Shown in pieces: positions 7,980-15,587 of a stretch of DNA of 33,513 nt; the first letter of the stretch is position 1, and every line of letters starts with the position of its first letter. Both the position numbers and the translations under genes were made by a program. The stretch spans positions 1 through 33,513 of the forward strand of contig JAAYIR010000142.1 in the NCBI GenBank assembly GCA_012523355.1, in the 5' to 3' direction. This DNA is from a candidate division WS1 bacterium. GTDB taxonomy: Bacteria > Armatimonadota > Zipacnadia > Zipacnadales > Zipacnadaceae. The notes under the pieces were generated by a model. That model did not search any database. It had not been told where the DNA came from and saw only the letters and a list, made by a program, of their open reading frames with translations.

Positions 7980-9080
7980 GTGCGGGAACTCCTCGAGTCC
8001 CGTCTGGCCGCGGTTGAGGCGGCGGGGCTGAGGGCAGTAGCCGGAGCTAGCCAGTGGCCCTCCTTCGGCGGTAACGCGCGCCACGAGAGTTATTCACCCA
8101 CCGCGCTGGGCCCGGGCCTGCGGCAGGTTTGGGCCGTGCGTACCAACGGACCGGTAGTGGCCTCGCCGGTGGTGGGAAAGGCGACAGTTTATGTGGGCAG
8201 CCGCGACGGAATCTTCTATGCGGTGGACAGCGCGCGGGGCGAGGTCCGCTGGACCTTTCATACCGGAGCACGGATAGAAGGCACCGCCGCGCTGGCCGAT
8301 GATAGCGTGCTCTTTGGCTCCACCGACAAACATCTTTACAGCCTGGAGGCGCTACGCGGACGTGAGCAGTGGCGACTGCTGCTGCCGGGGCCGGTACGTT
8401 CGCCCTGTACCATCGCGGGTGATCTGGTGGTGGTAGGGGATGTGGCCGGAAATCTGACCGCGGTGGAAGTCCACACAGGGAAGATGCGGTGGCGTTTCGC
8501 CACGGAAGGCGAGATTCTCTCGGCCCCGGCATACGCTAAGGGCCGCCTGTATTTCGGTTCCTGGGACGCGCATTTGTATGCTCTCGATGCCGAGAGCGGC
8601 GAGCAGATCTGGCGCACCTCCACCGGAGGACCGATCGCGGCCTCCCCAACCATTGGCGAGCATCTCATGTGGTGCGGCTCCGAGGATGGGGACCTTTACG
8701 CGCTGGATCTGGAGGATGGCGAGATGGCCTGGATCGCCGACTTGGGCGGGCGCATTCGGGGCTTCCCCGCCATCGTTGGCGACATGCTTCTCCTGGGCTC
8801 CGGCACGGGGAAGGTGCACGCACTGAAGCAACTGACCGGGGAGCGCTGCTGGCAGACCCGGACCGGGGACGAGGTGCTGGCCTCCGCCGCGGTGGCCGGG
8901 CCGGTTGCCTATCTGGGCTCCAAGGACGGCTCTCTGTATGCCTTTGACTGCCAGACCGGTGAGGTGCTGTGGAAGCACTCGACGGTCTACGGTATCTATT
9001 CCTCGCCCGCTTTGGCCGAGGAGGCCTTGTTCATTGGAGTGTCTTACTACTATGTGGCGGCTTTTCGGCCGTTGGACTAG
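7980..9080 (+). CDS. PQQ-type beta-propeller repeat protein, in frame with and possibly the C-terminal part of the upstream STAND protein
   Basis: Up to 366 residues from a GTG at 7980. From about residue 27 (WPSFGGNARH) to the end it holds at least seven repeats of the form GS-DG-LYALD-xxGE-xxW, for example FGSWDAHLYALDAESGE, CGSEDGDLYALD and LGSKDGSLYAFD. This is the PQQ-like or pyrrolo-quinoline-quinone-type propeller, often used as a binding scaffold rather than as an enzyme. There is no signal peptide, no methionine before the first blade, and no ribosome site before the GTG. The 26 residues before the propeller look helical (ELLESRLAAVEAAGL) and continue naturally from the TPR-like end of the upstream ORF. 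The 5-codon stretch between the TAG (7962-7964) and this GTG is in the same frame. Either this gene is poorly initiated by re-initiation, or it is the detached sensor domain of a SIR2-STAND-HEAT-propeller protein. The next gene overlaps its end. Confidence 0.75.
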   Translation: MRELLESRLAAVEAAGLRAVAGASQWPSFGGNARHESYSPTALGPGLRQVWAVRTNGPVVASPVVGKATVYVGSRDGIFYAVDSARGEVRWTFHTGARIEGTAALADDSVLFGSTDKHLYSLEALRGREQWRLLLPGPVRSPCTIAGDLVVVGDVAGNLTAVEVHTGKMRWRFATEGEILSAPAYAKGRLYFGSWDAHLYALDAESGEQIWRTSTGGPIAASPTIGEHLMWCGSEDGDLYALDLEDGEMAWIADLGGRIRGFPAIVGDMLLLGSGTGKVHALKQLTGERCWQTRTGDEVLASAAVAGPVAYLGSKDGSLYAFDCQTGEVLWKHSTVYGIYSSPALAEEALFIGVSYYYVAAFRPLD

Positions 9081-9888
9081 CTCCCGGACAGCTTTGGTCC
9101 TGCTCCCGCTGGCGCTCCTGACGAGCGCCGGTTGCGGTCTCGCGCCCCAGCTTGACCGGCTGCGCAAGGACTACGTCGCTCAGGCGCAGATCGGTCAGGC
9201 CAAGGCACAGGTCGCGGCCGGGGGCGACTTTCAGCGGGCCCACAAGCTAGCGGAGCGGGCGCTGCAACTGACGCCTGACAGCTTGCCCGTGATCAGGACC
9301 GCGGCGGCGGTGTTCCTGCGAACGGGAGCCTGGGAGCAGGGTCTGCAGACACTGGAGGAGTACGAGTCCCGGGCGGGGGCGGTGAGCCTCTACGAGAAGG
9401 GGATGGCATGCCTGTATACCGGACGGGAGGCGGAGGGGACGCGTTTATTGGAGAGCTATCTTGCCGATCAACGATCGCTGCGTGCGGTAGGCCAGATTGA
9501 CGATGAGAGCCTGGCCTGGACTCTAAACAACGTGGGTTACGTTTATGCCGACGCCGGCGTGCACCTGACGCGGGCTCTTGAGCTTACCCGGGCGGCCCTC
9601 CGGCTGCGTTGGGGTAGCCCGGCCATCGCCGACAGCGTGGCCTGGGCGTACTACCGGCTGGCACGCTACGACGAGGCCGCCTTCCATGTGGAGCAGGCGG
9701 TGCGGCTGATGCGCCCCCCGGACGCAGTCCTTCTCTACCATGCAGGGGCCGTGCATGCCAGGCAGGGCCGACTCATTCTGGCGGAGAATGAACTGAGACG
9801 GGCGCTGAAATTGCAGCGGCACTTCCCGGAGGCCCGCTACGAATTGGAGCGGCTGCACTGGCAGTTGCCGCCGCCTCAGAGAGTCTAG
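9052..9888 (+). CDS. TPR-repeat lipoprotein, function unknown
   Basis: I place the start at ATG 9052, which overlaps the end of the propeller ORF by 29 bases; the same frame is open further upstream but that part is a shadow of the propeller gene. From this start the protein is 278 residues with a short Arg-containing N-terminus, a hydrophobic stretch ALVLLPLALL and a lipobox-like LTSAGC, so Cys24 or so would be lipidated and the protein exported. The rest is alpha-helical with several tetratricopeptide-like repeats, including FQRAHKLAERALQLTPDS, SLAWTLNNVGYVYADAG, AWAYYRLARYDEAAFHVEQA and AGAVHARQGRLILAENELRRAL. TPR lipoproteins usually act as scaffolds in envelope complexes. Overlap with the propeller ORF indicates translation coupling, yet the two would lie on opposite sides of the membrane unless the propeller is exported by an unseen route. 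Confidence 0.7.
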   Translation: MWRLFGRWTSSRTALVLLPLALLTSAGCGLAPQLDRLRKDYVAQAQIGQAKAQVAAGGDFQRAHKLAERALQLTPDSLPVIRTAAAVFLRTGAWEQGLQTLEEYESRAGAVSLYEKGMACLYTGREAEGTRLLESYLADQRSLRAVGQIDDESLAWTLNNVGYVYADAGVHLTRALELTRAALRLRWGSPAIADSVAWAYYRLARYDEAAFHVEQAVRLMRPPDAVLLYHAGAVHARQGRLILAENELRRALKLQRHFPEARYELERLHWQLPPPQRV

Positions 9889-9932
9889 CCCGCAATGTGG
9901 TGACCGATAACTCGCTTGGTGGAGGTACAGGT

Positions 9933-11117
9933 ATGAAAATATCTCAACGCGCGCGGGAGCTTACTCCCTCGCCGACGCTGGCCATGGATAGCCGGGCCAA
10001 GGCACTGGCAGCCGAAGGAGTGGACATTATCTCCTTCGCCGTAGGTGAGCCAGACTTCCCGACACCACCGAACGTGGTGGAGGCGGCCTGCACAGCGATT
10101 CATGCCGGACAGACCAAGTATACGCCTGCCTCCGGCATTCCTCAGCTCAAGCAGGCCATTGTGGCAGCGACCGAGCGGGATCTGGGGTTGCAGTACGACC
10201 CCGCGCAGGTCTGCGTCTGCAACGGTGGCAAGCACGCGCTAATGAACATCTGGCAGAGCCTCGTGGATCCGGGCGATGAGGTCATCGTCTTTGCGCCCTA
10301 CTGGGTAAGCTATCCACCCCAGATTGAACTCTGCGGAGGCCGGGTAGTAGTCATCGCCACCGGTGCCGAGAGTGACTTCCAGCCGGATCTGGAGGGGGTG
10401 CGTGCCGCAGTCACCGACCGGACCATCGCCATCCTGATCAATAGCCCCTCCAATCCGGCAGGGGCCATCTTCACTCGCGCCACGTTGCGGGGGCTGGTGG
10501 ACCTGGCGGAGGAGCGGAACTTGCTGATCATCTCTGACGAGATCTACAAGCACATCCTCTTTGACGGGCGAGAACACCTGAGCCCGGCGCAACTGGGTGC
10601 GGACGCACAGGCGCGCACCATCCTGGCCGATGGCGTGGCCAAGACCTACGCCATGACCGGCTGGCGGATCGGGTGGCTCATCGCGCCGCCGGAGATCGCC
10701 AAGCGGGCCGGAGACATCCAGAGTCAAGAGACCTCCAATCCCTGCACGCCCGCCCAGTACGCCGCGTTGGAGGCGCTCAGCGGACCGCAGGAGTCGGTAG
10801 AGGAGATGCGGGCGGAGTTTGAGCGGCGGCGTGACTATCTCGTCCCTGCGCTGAACGAAATCCCGGGTGTGACGTGTAATACTCCTGGTGGGGCTTTCTA
10901 TGTGTATCCGGATATCACCGCACACCTGGGCCGCAAGCTAGATGGCGAAGTGATCGGCGGCTCCCTCGAGCTCTGTGAGTACCTGCTCGATACGGCGCAC
11001 ATCAGCACTGTCCCGGGCTCTGCCTTCGGCACCGAGGGCTATCTGCGCATCAGCTTCGCTACCTCTATGGAGAAGCTGCAGGAGGGTGTGAGGAGGCTTA
11101 CCGAGGCCCTGAAGTAA
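9933..11117 (+). CDS. aspC: Class I/II pyridoxal-phosphate aminotransferase, probably aspartate aminotransferase
   Basis: A 394-residue fold-type I aminotransferase. The start is ATG 9933, because GGTGGAGG at 9919-9926 is well placed before it and MKISQRARELTPSPT is the usual beginning of this group; the GTG at 9897 only adds unsupported residues. Visible motifs are VGEPDFPTP, TKYTPASGIPQLK, the cofactor-site NSPSNPAGA, SDEIYKHILFDG, and the Schiff-base lysine K237 in ADGVAKTYAMTGWRIGW. RISFA near the end carries the carboxylate-binding Arg. It belongs to the bacterial-thermophile type (subgroup I-gamma) aspartate aminotransferases, which exchange amino groups between aspartate and 2-oxoglutarate; some members also use prephenate or aromatic acids. 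It is separated from the TPR gene by 44 bases and is likely in its own unit or read through from it. Confidence 0.88.
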   Translation: MKISQRARELTPSPTLAMDSRAKALAAEGVDIISFAVGEPDFPTPPNVVEAACTAIHAGQTKYTPASGIPQLKQAIVAATERDLGLQYDPAQVCVCNGGKHALMNIWQSLVDPGDEVIVFAPYWVSYPPQIELCGGRVVVIATGAESDFQPDLEGVRAAVTDRTIAILINSPSNPAGAIFTRATLRGLVDLAEERNLLIISDEIYKHILFDGREHLSPAQLGADAQARTILADGVAKTYAMTGWRIGWLIAPPEIAKRAGDIQSQETSNPCTPAQYAALEALSGPQESVEEMRAEFERRRDYLVPALNEIPGVTCNTPGGAFYVYPDITAHLGRKLDGEVIGGSLELCEYLLDTAHISTVPGSAFGTEGYLRISFATSMEKLQEGVRRLTEALK

Positions 11118-11140
11118 AGGTGACTTGTCATCACTCCACT

Positions 11141-11809
11141 CTAGAACCCTCGCCACCACAGGCCGTAAGTCAGCGGAGGTTCGCCGGTGGGCCCGTAGGG
11201 CCAGAAGCCCCAGTGAGCGCCGGCGAAGGCCTTGAGGACGAGCAGAACAATCAGGAGGGCCACCCAGCCGGCGAATTCCCCGGCATTGTTCTCCGCGGCG
11301 CGTTGCCGGGTGAAGCGGGTGCTGTCACCAGGCATGCAGCGGCCGCGCCAGGGAATCAGGCGGGGCGTTCGACGGCAGTACTCCACATAGTCGTCACCAA
11401 ACTCCTGGGTGAGCACGGTTTCCTCGTAGCGCACGGTCAACGGATAGACGATAATCAGGGCGGCAACGGCCACCACGGTGAGCGGGAAACTGTTGGCGAT
11501 CACACAGAGTCCAACGAGGACAAACACACTGCCCGCATACAGCGGATTGCGGGTGTAGGCGTAAGGCCCGGCGGTGCAGAGGGTCCGGTCCTTGAGGAGA
11601 TAGCCTGAAGCCCACGTGCGAATGGCCAACCCGACTAACACCAGCGGAACGCCGGCCAGGAGGTAGGGCCAGCGAGGCGCCGCCACGAGCAGGGACAGGA
11701 TATAGGCGCTCGTGTGTAGGGTGACGCGGTGGCGGGCCCAGAAGCTGCGGTTATGCTCTGTTGTTGTATCTGTGCCGGGCCTGGCTGTGGCTGGTGGTTG
11801 TGAGTCCAA
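11141..11809 (-). CDS. Isoprenylcysteine carboxyl methyltransferase / phospholipid methyltransferase family membrane protein
   Basis: A 222-residue integral membrane protein with about four to five hydrophobic segments. The C-terminal half carries the family signature: GPYAYTRNPLYAG (81-93), an EE pair at 129-130, FGDDYVEY (137-144) and TPRLIPW (148-154). Members transfer a methyl group from S-adenosylmethionine to a lipid or an isoprenylated substrate within the membrane; bacterial substrates are mostly unknown. An extra hydrophobic segment near the end (WVALLIVLLVLKAFAG) follows the conserved part. The start is a TTG at 11809 with GAGG seven bases upstream; no ATG alternative exists before the first membrane segment. 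It converges on the aminotransferase gene and is divergent from the isocitrate dehydrogenase gene. Confidence 0.8.
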   Translation of the reverse strand: MDSQPPATARPGTDTTTEHNRSFWARHRVTLHTSAYILSLLVAAPRWPYLLAGVPLVLVGLAIRTWASGYLLKDRTLCTAGPYAYTRNPLYAGSVFVLVGLCVIANSFPLTVVAVAALIIVYPLTVRYEETVLTQEFGDDYVEYCRRTPRLIPWRGRCMPGDSTRFTRQRAAENNAGEFAGWVALLIVLLVLKAFAGAHWGFWPYGPTGEPPLTYGLWWRGF

Positions 11810-11938
11810 AATCCTACCTCATCGCAAGGTCGGCGATCGTCAACAGTCAATTGCCAGAGGGCTGCCCTGGCGCTGAGATCACGCTCCACTTTAGACCGCA
11901 AGTGGGGACCTGTCAACTATCTCGAGGAGTGATTCTGA
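11810..11938. other. Divergent intergenic region with two small hairpins
   Basis: GCCAG/CTGGC around 11852-11870 and CCACTT (11886-11891) with AAGTGG (11900-11905) are small inverted repeats that could be operators or leader structure. GAGGAG at 11924-11929 is the ribosome site of the downstream dehydrogenase. No clear -35/-10 pair was found. Confidence 0.3.
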
Positions 11939-13018
11939 ATGCATCGAGTTACCTTCATCCCCGGCGATGGGACCGGGCCGGAAGTGGCCTGGGCCATGCG
12001 CCGCTGCGTCGAGGCCACCGGAGTTGAGATTGAATGGGAGGAGCAGCATGCCGGTCTCGACGTCATGGAGGAGAAAGGCACGCCCTTGCCTCCGGAAGTG
12101 CTGGAGTCCATTCGCCGCAACCGTGTCGCCATCAAGGGGCCGATCACCACACCGGTGGGCAGCGGCTTCCGCAGTGTCAATGTCGCCCTGCGCAAGGAGC
12201 TGGATCTGTACGCCTGCCTGCGTCCCTGCAAGTATTATCCGGGGGTCCGTAGCCACTATGACAATGTGGACCTGGTTATCGTGCGTGAGAATACCGAGGA
12301 CCTCTATGCGGGTATTGAGTTCGAGCGCGGCACCCCGGAATGTGCGGAGGTTACGGAGATCATCGAGAGGCTGGGCGGCAAGCGGGTCTGGCCGGGATCC
12401 TCGCTGAGCCTCAAGCCGATTTCCGAGTTCGCCACCGAGCGGATCGTGCGCTTTGCCTTTGAGTACGCGGTGGCGCATGGGCGGCGCAAAGTGACGGCGG
12501 TCCATAAGGCCAACATCATGAAGTTCACCGACGGGCTGTTCCTGGAGGTGGCACGAGCGGTCGCCAAGAACTATGCTAATATCGAGTTTGAGGACCGCAT
12601 CGTGGACAACATGTGCATGCAGCTAGTGCAGAAGCCGGAGCTATATGATGTGCTGGTGCTGCCCAATCTATATGGCGATATCCTGAGCGACCTGGCCTGT
12701 GGTCTGGTCGGGGGCCTGGGGGTGGCGCCGGGAGCCAATCTTGGCGAGGGCCTGGCAGTTTTCGAGCCTACCCACGGCTCGGCCCCCAAGTACGCCGGGC
12801 AGAACAAGGTCAACCCCATCGCCACCATCCTGTCGGGCATGCTCATGCTGGACCATTTGGGTGAAGACAAGGCGGCACGCAAGCTCGAGAACGCGGTGGC
12901 GGCGGTGATCCGCGAGGGTCGGGACGTCACTTACGACATGAAGCCTCAGCGGGAGGATCCCACTGCGGTGGGCACGAGCGAGGTCGCGGACGCGATTGTC
13001 CGGGCTCTGCAGGCCTGA
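11939..13018 (+). CDS. NAD-dependent isocitrate dehydrogenase
   Basis: A 359-residue beta-decarboxylating dehydrogenase. It starts [16 protein letters not shown] and carries the isocitrate-type loop [36 protein letters not shown] with R116, [12 protein letters not shown], the metal-binding aspartates D247 and D251 in NLYGDILSD, and the cofactor loop [12 protein letters not shown]. These are the marks of the small NAD-linked isocitrate dehydrogenases, which convert isocitrate to 2-oxoglutarate and CO2 in the citric acid cycle. The length fits this type and is shorter than the NADP enzyme of enterobacteria. GAGGAG at 11924-11929 supports the ATG. Malate dehydrogenase is about 0.9 kb downstream beyond one opposing gene, so two cycle enzymes are clustered. 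Cofactor choice is inferred from overall resemblance. Confidence 0.9.
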   Translation: MHRVTFIPGDGTGPEVAWAMRRCVEATGVEIEWEEQHAGLDVMEEKGTPLPPEVLESIRRNRVAIKGPITTPVGSGFRSVNVALRKELDLYACLRPCKYYPGVRSHYDNVDLVIVRENTEDLYAGIEFERGTPECAEVTEIIERLGGKRVWPGSSLSLKPISEFATERIVRFAFEYAVAHGRRKVTAVHKANIMKFTDGLFLEVARAVAKNYANIEFEDRIVDNMCMQLVQKPELYDVLVLPNLYGDILSDLACGLVGGLGVAPGANLGEGLAVFEPTHGSAPKYAGQNKVNPIATILSGMLMLDHLGEDKAARKLENAVAAVIREGRDVTYDMKPQREDPTAVGTSEVADAIVRALQA

Positions 13019-13065
13019 CGACGGGGTGTTGTTCGAGGTGGGGGTCAGCAGGCCTGTGCCGACCG

Positions 13066-13845
13066 CTAGCCGCGCGCGGCGCGGATTAAGGCCGCGGGCA
13101 GGAAGGTTAGCGCCGTGACCAGTCCCGTGGTCACCAGGGCGATTCCCAGCAGCCGGGCCAGAGCCGTAAGCCCCTGGTAGGCATTGGTCAGGACCACGAC
13201 CCGGAAGGGGGCCTCGGGATCGAGTTGGTAGGTGGCCAGCAAGAACAGCGTGGTGGCCAGGCCCAGTGCCAGCAGCGCCGGAATGCCCAGCGCCAGGTCC
13301 GTGCGGCTGGGCGCCAGTTCCGCGCCGATAGTGAAAGCCAGGTACAGGAACAGCCACGTGCGCCAGGAGCTGTAATCCAGCAGCAGCAGGCTGCCGTAGA
13401 TGCTATGCAGAACCGAACGGCCGGGTTCGCGCAACGACAAATGTGCTTCCAGCGGTACGTCCAGCAGGTGGGCCACGGCGTACAGCGCGACAGCCCCGGT
13501 GAAGAGCGGAGCCAGGGCGGCCAGTCCCGTAGCCAGCCAGGGGACCGCGATCGGCGACCAGGGACGGCCCGGCTGGCAGACCCCGGCTCCGGATCGATCC
13601 CACAGACAGGGCACCACGCGTTTGACGGTGTAGCCGGTTACCAGGAAGGCCAGGGCATGGCTCAGCTCGTGCACGAGGTTTCCAGGGAGACGGATGAGCT
13701 GCAAGAGCCATCCCCCGCGGCGGCGTGAGTTGCGGCTGGCAAAGGCCTGGAGTACCCACCCGAATAGGGCGCGGGAGAGCACGAACAGGAGCAGGCCTTC
13801 GGCGGCGACCAGAGCGACTTGGAGGAGCATCTGCGGTGGCGACAT
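13066..13845 (-). CDS. Membrane protein with HELSH zinc-protease motif (M50-like)
   Basis: A 259-residue polytopic membrane protein. The HExxH-type motif HELSH is at residues 59-63, in LPGNLVHELSHALAFLVTGY, with the preceding residues forming a membrane segment. This arrangement is typical of site-2-protease-like (M50) metallopeptidases and their inactive relatives. PWLATGLAALAPLFTGAVAL (about 102-121) is the next segment. A clear NxxPxxxxDG second motif, which supplies the third zinc ligand in true site-2 proteases, is not visible, so it may belong to a side family or lack protease activity. About six membrane segments in total. It lies convergent to isocitrate dehydrogenase and divergent from malate dehydrogenase, alone in its unit. 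The substrate is unknown. Confidence 0.6.
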   Translation of the reverse strand: MSPPQMLLQVALVAAEGLLLFVLSRALFGWVLQAFASRNSRRRGGWLLQLIRLPGNLVHELSHALAFLVTGYTVKRVVPCLWDRSGAGVCQPGRPWSPIAVPWLATGLAALAPLFTGAVALYAVAHLLDVPLEAHLSLREPGRSVLHSIYGSLLLLDYSSWRTWLFLYLAFTIGAELAPSRTDLALGIPALLALGLATTLFLLATYQLDPEAPFRVVVLTNAYQGLTALARLLGIALVTTGLVTALTFLPAALIRAARG

Positions 13846-13908
13846 CGGAGCGATTATAGCAGATTAGGCGACGGTTGGGAGCACGGAATTCAGAGTGGGA
13901 GGTTACTG

Positions 13909-14838
13909 ATGAAAGTCACTGTGGTTGGTGCCGGAAATGTGGGGGCTACCTGCGCCCAGCGGCTGGTGGAGGGCAATCTTGCGGATGTGTATCTGGTCGA
14001 CGTGGTGGAGGGCCTGGCGCAGGGCAAAGCCCTGGACCTTGCCCAGGCTGCACCGCTGGCACGACATGCCCGGACCATCGAAGGCGGCGTGAGCTACGAG
14101 GGCGCCCAGGGCTCGGACGTGGTCGTCATTACCGCGGGGGTAGCGCGCAAGCCTGGCATGTCTCGAGACGACTTGCTGAAGATCAACGGCGGTATCGTCA
14201 CTGAGGTCTGCGAGAACCTTAAGGCGGTCGCCCCGGAGGCCATGGTGATCATGGTCTCCAACCCCCTGGACGTAACCACCCACCTGGCCGCGCAGGTCCT
14301 GCAGGCGCCACGGGAGCGCGTCATGGGGATGGCGGGCGCGCTGGACACCGCGCGCTATCAGACTTTCATCGCCTGGGAGGTGGGCTGCGCCCCCTATGAG
14401 ATCGAGGCTATGGTACTGGGCGGGCATGGGGACAGCATGGTGCCCCTCCCGCGCCTGACGGCGGTCAACGGTGTGCCACTCAACGAGCTACTGCCACCCG
14501 AGAGAATTGAGGCCATCGTGGAGCGGACTCGTCAGGGCGGCGCGGAGATTGTTGGCTACCTCAAGACGGGCAGCGCCTTCTATGCGCCGGCCGCAGCGGT
14601 GGCGGACATGGTGGCGGCCATCGCGTGTGACCAGCACCGAATTATCCCCTGCTCGGTACGCCTGGAGGGAGAATACGGTCTGCGAGACGTATTCCTGGGT
14701 GTGCCTTGTCGGCTGGGGAGTGGTGGGGTAGAGGAGATCGTCGAGATCTATCTGACCGAGGAAGAGAGCGCGGCCGTGCACGCCGCAGCTGAGCATGTAG
14801 CGCGGACCGTGGCGGAGTGGGAAAAGCTCGCAGGCTAG
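13909..14838 (+). CDS. mdh: Malate dehydrogenase (LDH-like type)
   Basis: 309 residues. The start is ATG 13909, with GGGAGG at 13897-13902; the open frame to 13819 is unsupported extension. The protein begins with the Rossmann fingerprint MKVTVVGAGNVGATCA. Then follow the loop VITAGVARKPGMSRDDLL with the substrate-binding arginines R80 and R86, VSNPLDVTTH, GMAGALDTARY with the catalytic Asp/Arg region, and GGHGDSMVPL with catalytic H173. Arginine rather than glutamine at position 80 favours oxaloacetate/malate over pyruvate/lactate. This is the tetrameric LDH-like malate dehydrogenase found in many bacteria. It interconverts malate and oxaloacetate with NAD in the citric acid cycle and works with the isocitrate dehydrogenase at 11939. 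Confidence 0.93.
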   Translation: MKVTVVGAGNVGATCAQRLVEGNLADVYLVDVVEGLAQGKALDLAQAAPLARHARTIEGGVSYEGAQGSDVVVITAGVARKPGMSRDDLLKINGGIVTEVCENLKAVAPEAMVIMVSNPLDVTTHLAAQVLQAPRERVMGMAGALDTARYQTFIAWEVGCAPYEIEAMVLGGHGDSMVPLPRLTAVNGVPLNELLPPERIEAIVERTRQGGAEIVGYLKTGSAFYAPAAAVADMVAAIACDQHRIIPCSVRLEGEYGLRDVFLGVPCRLGSGGVEEIVEIYLTEEESAAVHAAAEHVARTVAEWEKLAG

Positions 14839-14906
14839 GCTCAGATAAACAAAGGTCCGCGGCACAACGTCAGAGAGGCCAGGACAGTCGTGAGGGAGGA
14901 TTGTGA

Positions 14907-15572
14907 ATGGCTACTATCAAGTACTGGGGACATGCCTGCTTCGCTATCACCAGTCTCGACGGGCCCCGGATTCTGGTGGACCCCTATCTGCCTGGCGGCC
15001 TCAGAGGCGCCTTCAAATATGAGCCCATCACGGATGAGGTAGAGGTGGTGCTGGTCACTCACGAGCACAGCGACCACAACTCCGTGGAGGGACTGTCGGG
15101 TCAGCCCCTGGTGCTGCGGACCAGCGGCGTCGTCCAGGGGGTGAGCTTTGTGGCCATCCCGGCCAAGCACGACCCTCTGGAGGGGCGCGAGCGCGGTGAC
15201 ATTAACCTCTTCGTCTGGGAGACTGACGGGTTGCGCTTCTGCCACCTGGGGGACCTGGGACACCCGCTGACGCCCGAGCAGGCAGAGCTAGTCGGATCGC
15301 CCGATGTGCTCTTCATCCCGACCGGCGGGCACTTCACGATTGACCCGCCCACCGCACGACGGGTCGTGACCCAGCTTCAGGCTCGTGTTACCATCCCCAT
15401 GCACTATCTCACGCCGCGCCTGAAGTTTCCTCCCCAGTACCGGCTCGCCCCCGTAGAGGCCTTTACCGAGGGGCTTACCCGTGTCGTGCGGGTGGGGGGA
15501 CCGGTGTGGGAGGTCAGCCCACATACCTTGCCTGCCGAACCCACGGTCGTGGTCCTGGAGGCCGTCGAGTAG
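14907..15572 (+). CDS. UPF0173-type metal-dependent hydrolase (metallo-beta-lactamase fold)
   Basis: 221 residues with the small single-domain metallo-beta-lactamase fold. It starts MATIKYWGHACF and has the metal site THEHSDHN (H52, H54, D56, H57), followed by IPAKHD, LGDLGHP and IPMHY, which supply the remaining ligands. This matches the UPF0173 or Lactamase_B_3 group of predicted hydrolases, whose physiological substrates are largely unknown. No signal peptide, so cytoplasmic. GGGAGGA just upstream supports the ATG. It follows mdh by 68 bases and may be read with it. It is convergent with the large secreted protein, leaving only 15 bases between the two stop codons. Confidence 0.85.
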   Translation: MATIKYWGHACFAITSLDGPRILVDPYLPGGLRGAFKYEPITDEVEVVLVTHEHSDHNSVEGLSGQPLVLRTSGVVQGVSFVAIPAKHDPLEGRERGDINLFVWETDGLRFCHLGDLGHPLTPEQAELVGSPDVLFIPTGGHFTIDPPTARRVVTQLQARVTIPMHYLTPRLKFPPQYRLAPVEAFTEGLTRVVRVGGPVWEVSPHTLPAEPTVVVLEAVE

Positions 15573-15587
15573 AGAGAAGTTGCGCGG

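Noticed and set aside
8905-9051. Upstream extension of the TPR lipoprotein
   Set aside because: The added residues are an out-of-frame reading of the propeller gene and would bury the signal peptide.
9897-9932. GTG start 12 codons upstream of the aminotransferase ATG
   Set aside because: The ribosome site lies inside this extension and fits the ATG at 9933, and the family start is at that ATG.
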